From: Candidatus Sulfopaludibacter sp. SbA3
GTDB lineage: Bacteria > Acidobacteriota > Terriglobia > Bryobacterales > Bryobacteraceae
Reading direction: 5' to 3'
NCBI GenBank assembly: GCA_945890485.1
Contig: CAMDCN010000002.1
Coordinates: forward strand, 124,001-188,000
DNA length: 64,000 bases
Position 1 is the stretch's first letter; each line of letters opens with the position of its first letter. The notes under the pieces were generated by a model. It did no database searches. It was given only the letters and a program-made list of their open reading frames with translations, and was not told the DNA's origin. Positions 57,973 to 64,000 of this stretch are shown here, piece after piece. Both the position numbers and the translations under genes were made by a program.

Positions 57973-58680
57973 ATGCGGTTGCTATGGTTCGCAATTGCCA
58001 GCACGGCGCTGGCGGCGGAGTGGCCCAACAAGGCCTTTCCCGATTGGAGCGACGACACGGTCCGGAAGGTGTTGACGAACTCGGCGTGGAGCCGGGGGCG
58101 GACGGTAAAGCTCGAGTGGACCAAGCGGGACCCGGGGAACGTCAACCTGCGGGACATTCCCGGCGCGCTGCATGCCCCAGCCAATGTGAATCAAGGAGCG
58201 GGGCCGCTAGGGGGCATCGGTCGCGGAAAGAAGGAGTCGCTGCCGGACCGGGCCGATATTCTGGTTCGTTGGGTGGGCGCACTTCCGGTGCGGCAGGCCA
58301 CAGCGCTTTACCGCGTGCGGGACGAGAAGCTCGACGCGGGCAAGTTGAATGAACTGATCGATCCGCCGGAGAGGCATGCCGTCGTCGAGATCTTCGGGCT
58401 GCCGGTAGGGATTGCCCATCAAGGAACGAGCGTTGTCGAAGACATCGCCATGCGGTCGGCGACGTTGCGGATCGGCAATACCGGGACACCCATGAAGGCG
58501 GCGAAAGTGGAGGCGAAGCTGCAAGGCGCCGGGCTGACGATCCGCGTGCATTTTGAACGGACGCCAGAGTTGATGGCGGCCCGGGGGGACATGGAGTTCG
58601 TCGTCGACATGCAGATTTTCGAGGTGCGGGAGTGGTTCCGCACGAACGGCATGCGCTACCGCGGAGCGCTGGAGCTGTGA
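57973..58680 (+). CDS. Secreted protein of unknown function
   Basis: 235 residues from the ATG at 57973 with GGAAGAG upstream. Signal peptide (1-15, after ALA). The mature part contains NKAFPDWSDDTVRKVLTNSAWSRG, typical of small secreted proteins seen in Acidobacteria, then β-rich segments (ADILVRWVGALPVRQAT, GLTIRVHFERTPEL). I cannot name the family. It ends one base before the stop codon of the convergent TamB gene. Confidence 0.75.
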   Translation: MRLLWFAIASTALAAEWPNKAFPDWSDDTVRKVLTNSAWSRGRTVKLEWTKRDPGNVNLRDIPGALHAPANVNQGAGPLGGIGRGKKESLPDRADILVRWVGALPVRQATALYRVRDEKLDAGKLNELIDPPERHAVVEIFGLPVGIAHQGTSVVEDIAMRSATLRIGNTGTPMKAAKVEAKLQGAGLTIRVHFERTPELMAARGDMEFVVDMQIFEVREWFRTNGMRYRGALEL

Positions 58681-58681
58681 G

Positions 58682-61600
58682 CTAGCGAATCTGTTTGCGG
58701 ATCTGGAAGTCGAGGCCGAACGATCCGTTCTCATCGCGCAGGGCGATGACCGACCACTCTTTGCTGAGATTCCATTCGAGACGCACCACCTGCTGCTGCG
58801 AACGGTTGAGCGTGGTGACGAAGGTGAGCGTGATGTCTTTCGACACCTGCTGCTCGACCGTGAGCCGAGCTTGCGGCGTACCTTCGAGACCGGAGATGAG
58901 CGGATCGATCTTGATGCGGCTGACGCCGAAGAAGCGTTGCAGTTGGCTCGAAATGGGCGCCGAGATCGCATTGCCAAGCAGAGTGTTGGCGCCGGTCTGG
59001 AGGAAGCTGCCGCTCTGCTGGTTGCCCTGGCTCGTATAGGAGACCGAATCCGGGCTGCGGCCAACAGTGAGGAGCGCGATGATCTCCGTGGGGGCTAGCG
59101 GCGGGTCGCTGCGATAGGAGACGTTGAGCTTGTTGACCGGGCCGCTGAAGTTGATACCAACGGTGACGGCGCGGATGCGCGTTTCGACGTCCATGTCGAG
59201 GACAGGTTCGATCTTGCTTGTGTTGTAGAAGCTGATCTCGCCGCGCTTGATAGTGTACTTGCTACCGAAGAAGTTGACCTCTCCCTGATTGACGGCGATG
59301 CGGCCTTGCACGACGGGGCGGACGGCGGAGCCACGCACATTCAGGTTGGCATCAGCCTGGAGGTCGCTGGTAAGAGAGGTGATGAACTGCGTATTCGGCG
59401 CGGTAAGAACGCGGATATCGAGCTGCATGTTGCTGAGGAACTCGTTGGTGGAGACCGTGCTGGCACGGCTGGAGGTAGCGTCGGCGAGAAGAGAACCGAG
59501 GTCGGTACGCGGTTGAAAGCCGGAGCGTTGGATGGTGATGTTGCCGGCGAGCAGGCTTTGGGTGGGTGATCCGGTGAGACTGATGGTGCCATCGGCAACG
59601 GTGGAGAGGCCTTCGGGGTAGCGGACGCGGACGCCATCGGCGGTGGCCTGCAGGCGATAGAAGGTTTCGGCGTCGCCGAAATCGACGAACCCGGAAAGCG
59701 CAAGTTCACCGCCGCCGGACTGGGCGGTGAGGCGGTTTTCTATGGTGGCGCGGCGGCGATCGAAGAGGACGCGGCCGTTGACTTTATCGAGGCCGGTGGG
59801 AATATCTTCGACGGAGAGCGACGCGTCGCGGAGGTCGAGGCGGCCGAAGACCTGAGGATTTTCGAGCTCCCCGCGGACATTGGCTTCGAGGGTGGCAATG
59901 CCGCCAGCGAGGATCTCGGGGCTGAACGTTTTCAGGCCAGCGAGATTGAGGCTGCCGTTGATGCGAAGATCCCAGGGACGCCGCTGGGCAAGGGAGAAGG
60001 TGCCGGTGGCGGAGAGGTTCGTATCCTTGGCGACGAAGCGGGCGCGTTTGATGGTGATGACGCCGCGATCGGCCGAGAAGTTAAGCGGGCCGTCATTGCG
60101 GAGCTCGAAGTCTTGGGTGTTCGCAGTGCTGGTAATGCGCTGGGGGCGGGCGGAGCGGATGGCGAGTAAGGGTACTTCGAGTTCGGCTTGCCACTTCTCG
60201 GGTTCAAGGGCTGGTCCGCTGAAGCGGCCTTGCGCAGAGATGACGCCGATGAACGGCAGGGGCTCCGGCTGGAAATCGTTCCAAACATCAAGAGGAAGAT
60301 TGGCGAAGGCGAAGCTCCCGGAGCCGGGATAGCCATCGGCGAGGCGATAGTTTCCCGTGCTTCTGATCTCGGTGTTGCGAAGCTTGCCGAGCGCGTTGAA
60401 GGCAAAATTGCCGGCTTGGCTTTTGCCCTGAAGGGAGACGTCTCCGATGGGCTTCTTGTTGAGCGTGAGCTGACCAAGGGTCGCATCAACCGTGAGACCG
60501 GAAAGCTGGGGCTCGCGATTTCTAAGGACACCGGAGATCTGAGCGGTGCCCCGGAGGAGGCCGGCGAGCCCGGGGGCCTGGTCGCGAACATCCTTCCAAT
60601 CGAGGAGGCTGAGACCCGCAAGAGTGACGTTGGCGGAAAAGGGGCCTTCGTCTAGGGCACGTGCGCTGCCCGTGAGACGCGCGGGCCCACGGGCGATTTC
60701 AAAGGCGGAGACCGTGAGCTCCTTCCCCCGCAGCCGGGCGGTGGCGCGGAGGTAGTCGAAGACTTCGCCGCGGACGATGGGCTTGGGGACATCAATGGTG
60801 GCGGCGACGTCTGGCGATTGCAGGGTGCCCGATATTGTGGCGGAACCGTTGACAAAACCGACGGCGGGAAGGTCCGCGGGGATGAGCTTGAAGTTCACGT
60901 TGCGAGCGGTGAGGCGGGCGGTGAGGGGCGCCGTTTCGACGGGCTTCCAGTCGGCGAGGATGAGAGAGCCGGAGCCTTCAATCGCGGCGCGTTCGACTTC
61001 GGCAGTGAGGCCGGAGACGTCGAGACGCGTGGGGGAGAGGACGATGGTTGCGTTGGCGTTAGCCGCCAGATACTTGTCGTACCGAATATTGCGGGCCGTG
61101 GCGCGGCCGGCGATCTGGGGGCTGCGGACATCGCCGGTGACGGTGCCCTCAAAGGTCACGTCACCTTGCTCGAGAGTAAAGGGAAGATTCTTAACGGGAA
61201 GGTCGGCGAGACGGCTCGTGAAGGCGCGAACGCGGATGGTTTGATTCAACGTTCCGGAAGCCGTGAGGCGGCTCGAAGGGGTGGCGACGTATGAGTCTGT
61301 GAAGGAGAGCAGGTTCTGGCCCTGCTGATAGCGGCCGCGGACGGCGCCTTCGACGGGGATGCCAGTAGAGCCAGGTGCAATGGTGAGATCGCCGGAGGCA
61401 TCGTAGGGGCCCGCCAGTGGACCAGTCACTTCAACTGCGCCGGTGATGGCGCCGGAGTACGGGAGGTCCGAGAGCTTGAAGCGGCTGGTGACGGCGGAGA
61501 GAGAGAGTTCGGCGACCTTGCCTTTGACTTCGAGAGTCCGGAAGCGGGGGAGGTTGACGTCGCCGGAGAAGCGGCCCTCGGGGGAATCGGCTACGACGCT

Positions 61601-62575
61601 CGAGAGGCGCACGCCGTCGGGGGTGAGGAGGATGCGAGAGCGGACGTTGACCCCGGCGATGTAATCCGTGATGAGCCCGCGGCCAGAGGCCTCGCCTTCA
61701 TACCGATAGTCTTCCTCGGCGCTATAGGTGAGGACCCCAGCCGTTGCCACAGGCCCCTGTCCGAGCTTGGTTTCGGCGAGGTCGGAGCGGGCTGATAGCT
61801 TGAGCGTGATCTTGGGATGGAGCAGATCCCGAATCGCGCCGAGGCCATCGACGGAGTGGCGGCCGGCGTCGGCGCGGAACTTGTGGAGAGTGATGCTGTC
61901 TTCGTAGACCGTGACTTCCGTGGAAAGATCGCCGGCGAAGTGAGGGAGAGGGAAGTTCGGGATATCAGCGGTGAAGTTGGTGGAGCGGAGGGCCCCGTCG
62001 TAGCGGTTGGGGTCGGGCGAGAAGGTGAAGCCGAGTTCGAGATCGCGGCCGGAGAAGGCAAAGGGCTCCTGCTTTTGGTTGTAGGTGAAGACACCGTTGT
62101 GGACGGTGAATTCGTCGATGGCAAGAGCGAGGATGACCGCAAGCGGGGCGCCGGTGCGCGGCCGGGCGTTGGCGGGCGAAGGGACGTTGGTAGTGCCATC
62201 GGCGTTGCGAATGAGGTGAAACTCAGGACTGCGGATTTCGACGGACTGGAGGTCCACTTTGCGATTCAGGAAGGAGAGGATCTTGAGGCCGAGGAGGATG
62301 CGGGGAGCGCGGAAAAGCGGGGGGGCGGAGGGAGGTTCAGTGCCATGGAGGACGAAGTCGTCGATGGTGACTTGCCAAGTGGAGGGGTCGAAGTCGAAGC
62401 GGCCCATCTCCGGCCGCCCGCCGGTGGCCTTTGCAATTTCGGTCAGAGCACGGAGGCGGATCTGCTCGCGGAGCCATTGCGATTGGAAGACGAGGAAGCC
62501 AACGGCGAACAGACCGGTGAGGAGCAGAACAAGGACCGCGAGCGAGCGGAGGATGCGGCGGCGCCAGGGACTCAT
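58682..62575 (-). CDS. tamB: TamB/YtfN-like translocation and assembly protein (DUF490)
   Basis: 1297 residues from the ATG at 62575 (MSPWRRRILRSLAVL), which overlaps the stop of the SurA-like gene (ATGA). An N-terminal TM anchor (about 10-30) leads into a very long β-helical lipid-groove-like domain with repeats of the type FSGDVNLPRFRTLEVKG, ISGTLQSPDVAATIDV and SATGTFSLAQRRP. The C-terminal DUF490 domain holds NFFGSKYTIKRGEISFYNTSKIEPVLD. TamB-like proteins bridge inner and outer membranes and move phospholipids or help barrel proteins fold. The length fits the family. The upstream SurA-like and Omp85 genes make a coherent assembly operon. Confidence 0.9.
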   Translation of the reverse strand: MSPWRRRILRSLAVLVLLLTGLFAVGFLVFQSQWLREQIRLRALTEIAKATGGRPEMGRFDFDPSTWQVTIDDFVLHGTEPPSAPPLFRAPRILLGLKILSFLNRKVDLQSVEIRSPEFHLIRNADGTTNVPSPANARPRTGAPLAVILALAIDEFTVHNGVFTYNQKQEPFAFSGRDLELGFTFSPDPNRYDGALRSTNFTADIPNFPLPHFAGDLSTEVTVYEDSITLHKFRADAGRHSVDGLGAIRDLLHPKITLKLSARSDLAETKLGQGPVATAGVLTYSAEEDYRYEGEASGRGLITDYIAGVNVRSRILLTPDGVRLSSVVADSPEGRFSGDVNLPRFRTLEVKGKVAELSLSAVTSRFKLSDLPYSGAITGAVEVTGPLAGPYDASGDLTIAPGSTGIPVEGAVRGRYQQGQNLLSFTDSYVATPSSRLTASGTLNQTIRVRAFTSRLADLPVKNLPFTLEQGDVTFEGTVTGDVRSPQIAGRATARNIRYDKYLAANANATIVLSPTRLDVSGLTAEVERAAIEGSGSLILADWKPVETAPLTARLTARNVNFKLIPADLPAVGFVNGSATISGTLQSPDVAATIDVPKPIVRGEVFDYLRATARLRGKELTVSAFEIARGPARLTGSARALDEGPFSANVTLAGLSLLDWKDVRDQAPGLAGLLRGTAQISGVLRNREPQLSGLTVDATLGQLTLNKKPIGDVSLQGKSQAGNFAFNALGKLRNTEIRSTGNYRLADGYPGSGSFAFANLPLDVWNDFQPEPLPFIGVISAQGRFSGPALEPEKWQAELEVPLLAIRSARPQRITSTANTQDFELRNDGPLNFSADRGVITIKRARFVAKDTNLSATGTFSLAQRRPWDLRINGSLNLAGLKTFSPEILAGGIATLEANVRGELENPQVFGRLDLRDASLSVEDIPTGLDKVNGRVLFDRRRATIENRLTAQSGGGELALSGFVDFGDAETFYRLQATADGVRVRYPEGLSTVADGTISLTGSPTQSLLAGNITIQRSGFQPRTDLGSLLADATSSRASTVSTNEFLSNMQLDIRVLTAPNTQFITSLTSDLQADANLNVRGSAVRPVVQGRIAVNQGEVNFFGSKYTIKRGEISFYNTSKIEPVLDMDVETRIRAVTVGINFSGPVNKLNVSYRSDPPLAPTEIIALLTVGRSPDSVSYTSQGNQQSGSFLQTGANTLLGNAISAPISSQLQRFFGVSRIKIDPLISGLEGTPQARLTVEQQVSKDITLTFVTTLNRSQQQVVRLEWNLSKEWSVIALRDENGSFGLDFQIRKQIR

Positions 62576-63192
62576 GGCTTCAACTCCTCGTAGGTTTCGA
62601 TGTGGGTTTGCTGCCGGACTTCCGAGAGCCATTTCGACAGCAGTACGTTGATCTGCTCGCGGCGCAGGACCGCTTCAATTTGATCACGGACCTCGTCGAA
62701 GGCCGGCTTGGGCTGGGCAGGCAATCGCTGTTCGTAGTAGGCGCGGATCTGGTCGGGGCCGATCTGCACAGCGGGGCGAAAGCGATAGAGCGTGAAGCGG
62801 ACAATGGCTGCCTGATAGCGAAGACTGAGGCGAATGTGCGCTTCCGTGACGCGGTAGCGCGCCAGGAGTTCGGCCCACTTGGCGGGCCCGCCGGCGTCCT
62901 GGATTTCGCGGTCGAGGGCAGGCTGGACTTCGCCGCCTTCGGGAATGGCGTAGCGGCTGATGCGCATCTCTTCGAGAATGAGCAGGCGGTCGATGAGGCG
63001 GTCGCGCATAGCCTCGAATGCCACGTAGGTCTCTTCGGCAGGGACACCTTCGAGCAGGGCGGCGACGCGGATCTGTTGGCGGACCGAAGAGGCCGTGATG
63101 ACTTTGCGGCCGACGGTGGCGACGATGCGGTCGACCACCTCAGCAAATGCGGAGGCGGCGAGGAGCAGGAGAAGAGTGACAAGCCGCATCAT
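62572..63192 (-). CDS. SurA-like periplasmic chaperone without PPIase domain
   Basis: 206 residues. Signal peptide (1-17), then a SurA_N-type helical domain (about 20-130; VVDRIVATVGRKVITASSVRQQI, DRLIDRLLILEEM) and a C-terminal helix (ERYYEQRLPAQ-like region and VLRREQINVLLSKWLSEVR). No parvulin/rotamase insert is present, so it is the chaperone core alone. It should hold unfolded outer-membrane proteins. The start codon overlaps the Omp85 gene stop by one base and the stop overlaps the TamB start. Confidence 0.82.
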   Translation of the reverse strand: MMRLVTLLLLLAASAFAEVVDRIVATVGRKVITASSVRQQIRVAALLEGVPAEETYVAFEAMRDRLIDRLLILEEMRISRYAIPEGGEVQPALDREIQDAGGPAKWAELLARYRVTEAHIRLSLRYQAAIVRFTLYRFRPAVQIGPDQIRAYYEQRLPAQPKPAFDEVRDQIEAVLRREQINVLLSKWLSEVRQQTHIETYEELKP

Positions 63193-64000
63193 CAGAAAGT
63201 TTGCCCCAGGGAGAAGTGGAACTGCAGGCGGTTGATACGCTGGCTGACGGGGCGGCCGCCGCCCTGAATCAACTGGTCGCGGGTGCCTTCATAGCCGAAG
63301 AAGCGGGGCGAATTGAGGCCGTAGGCGAGGTCGAGGCGGACGGGGCCGACGGGCGTCTTGAAGCGAATGCCGAAGCCGACGCCGTGCACCATGTAGTCGA
63401 AGTCGGTGATGTCGCGCTGCTTGAGGCGGAAGGAGATTTTATTGAGGCTGGTGTAGACATTGCCGGCGTCGTGGAAGACGACGCCGCCGAGGGTATCTCC
63501 GAGCAGGGGGAATCGGAGTTCGAGACTCTGGTTGACGAGCGCTTTGCCGCCGAGGGGGAAGCCGGTGGTGAGGTCGCGCGGGCCGGCCTGGTTGTCCGGG
63601 AAAGCGCGGTTCGATGCGCCGCCGCCGGCGAAGAAGCGTTCCGGCAGAGGGACGCTCGCGTCGGGCGAAGTTTCGTTAAACGAATAGATGCTGCCGATGG
63701 TGAGCGACTGGGCGAGGACGAGGTCGCGACGGATGCGGCGATAAATCGAGTTGCGGATCAGGAGGCGGGCGAAGTCAGAACGGGAGCCGAAGGCGCTATA
63801 GGCCAGGCCGGTGTCGACGGTAGTGAAAATGCCTTTGGTGGACTCAATGGGATCGTCGCGGCGGTCGCGAATGAAGGAGCTGGAGAAGATGCCGATGCGG
63901 ACCGGGACCGAGAATACGGGGATGAGCGCAGGGTCGATGTTTAACGTGGACTCGTCGATGTTGACCTGGCGAAAGGCATAGCGATACTGCAAGCTGGTGG
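63192..64000 (-). CDS. Omp85-family outer-membrane assembly protein (BamA/TamA-like), C-terminal part; 5' end beyond the window
   Basis: The frame is open to the right edge, so at least 269 codons of the C-terminal barrel are seen. The L6-type loop is FFAGGGASNRAF (canonical RGF/Y replaced by RAF), then LRFPLLGDTLGGVVFHDAGNVY and GPVRLDLAYGLNSP, and the protein ends LGQTF with a C-terminal Phe. POTRA domains would lie outside the window. Its association with SurA-like and TamB-like genes favours a TamA-type role, although a BamA paralogue is possible. Confidence 0.87.
   Translation of the reverse strand, partial: TSLQYRYAFRQVNIDESTLNIDPALIPVFSVPVRIGIFSSSFIRDRRDDPIESTKGIFTTVDTGLAYSAFGSRSDFARLLIRNSIYRRIRRDLVLAQSLTIGSIYSFNETSPDASVPLPERFFAGGGASNRAFPDNQAGPRDLTTGFPLGGKALVNQSLELRFPLLGDTLGGVVFHDAGNVYTSLNKISFRLKQRDITDFDYMVHGVGFGIRFKTPVGPVRLDLAYGLNSPRFFGYEGTRDQLIQGGGRPVSQRINRLQFHFSLGQTF

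Noticed and set aside
1-64000. tRNA, rRNA, CRISPR arrays, transposases
   Set aside because: Scanning intergenic stretches by eye showed no cloverleaf, no spaced repeats and no transposase motif; a dedicated search could still find something small.

Overview
The window looks like a piece of an acidobacterial chromosome, most likely from the Bryobacterales/Solibacter group. This is an inference, not a database result. It rests on high GC, two giant Oar-like TonB-dependent receptors with an N-terminal carboxypeptidase-regulatory-like domain, acidobacterial-type ECF sigma factors (Sig-70_AcidoB) each followed by a membrane Ser/Thr kinase with a repeat-rich C-terminus, many small secreted proteins of unknown function, and Tat-exported oxidoreductases. 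I saw no tRNA, rRNA, CRISPR array or intact insertion sequence.

Left part (1-19.8 kb): a truncated AAA ATPase and a GtrA protein; a sugar/amino-sugar catabolic trio (class III aminotransferase, Gfo/Idh/MocA dehydrogenase, small unknown protein); a GT2 glycosyltransferase with a degenerate methyltransferase-like N-terminus; a Tat-exported aldo/keto reductase; an Oar-like receptor closed by a strong terminator; an RsbW/RsbV-like partner-switch pair followed by a NarL-type regulator with an atypical receiver; an MFS carrier with a lipoprotein; a ManD/RspA-type dehydratase; a PepSY membrane protein; small helical proteins with a decayed paralogue between them; a YfgM-like protein and a dGTPase-like HD hydrolase.

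Middle part (20.5-40.6 kb): one unusually long, tightly overlapping array runs from an OmpR-type regulator through a lone receiver, a porin-like barrel, a cupredoxin, a sensor kinase, a YnjBCD-type ABC importer, a Tat-exported sulfatase and a SoxC/SoxD pair (sulfur-oxidising molybdoenzyme plus cytochrome c). I regard this as the best candidate for an undescribed system: a sensed, imported and oxidised sulfur- or metal-linked substrate. It is followed by an unknown two-domain secreted protein, a histidine phosphatase, a patatin with a C-terminal barrel, and a cytochrome c / PQQ dehydrogenase / serine hydrolase operon.

Right part (40.6-64 kb): a DUF4139 protein and a kinase fused to a sulfatase-modifying-factor-like domain diverge from two back-to-back ECF sigma / Ser-Thr kinase modules, one with a globin and one with a DUF4105 protein. 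Then come a second Oar-like receptor with an S1/P1-type nuclease/phospholipase and a DUF218 protein, a decayed duplicate of the DUF218 gene end, and an Omp85 / SurA-like / TamB operon for outer-membrane assembly that runs off the right edge.

A window-scale signal is superimposed on this: left of about 19.9 kb the + strand is C-rich, and right of it the + strand is strongly G-rich, whichever strand the genes lie on. That is the polarity expected at a replication origin or at a rearrangement breakpoint.
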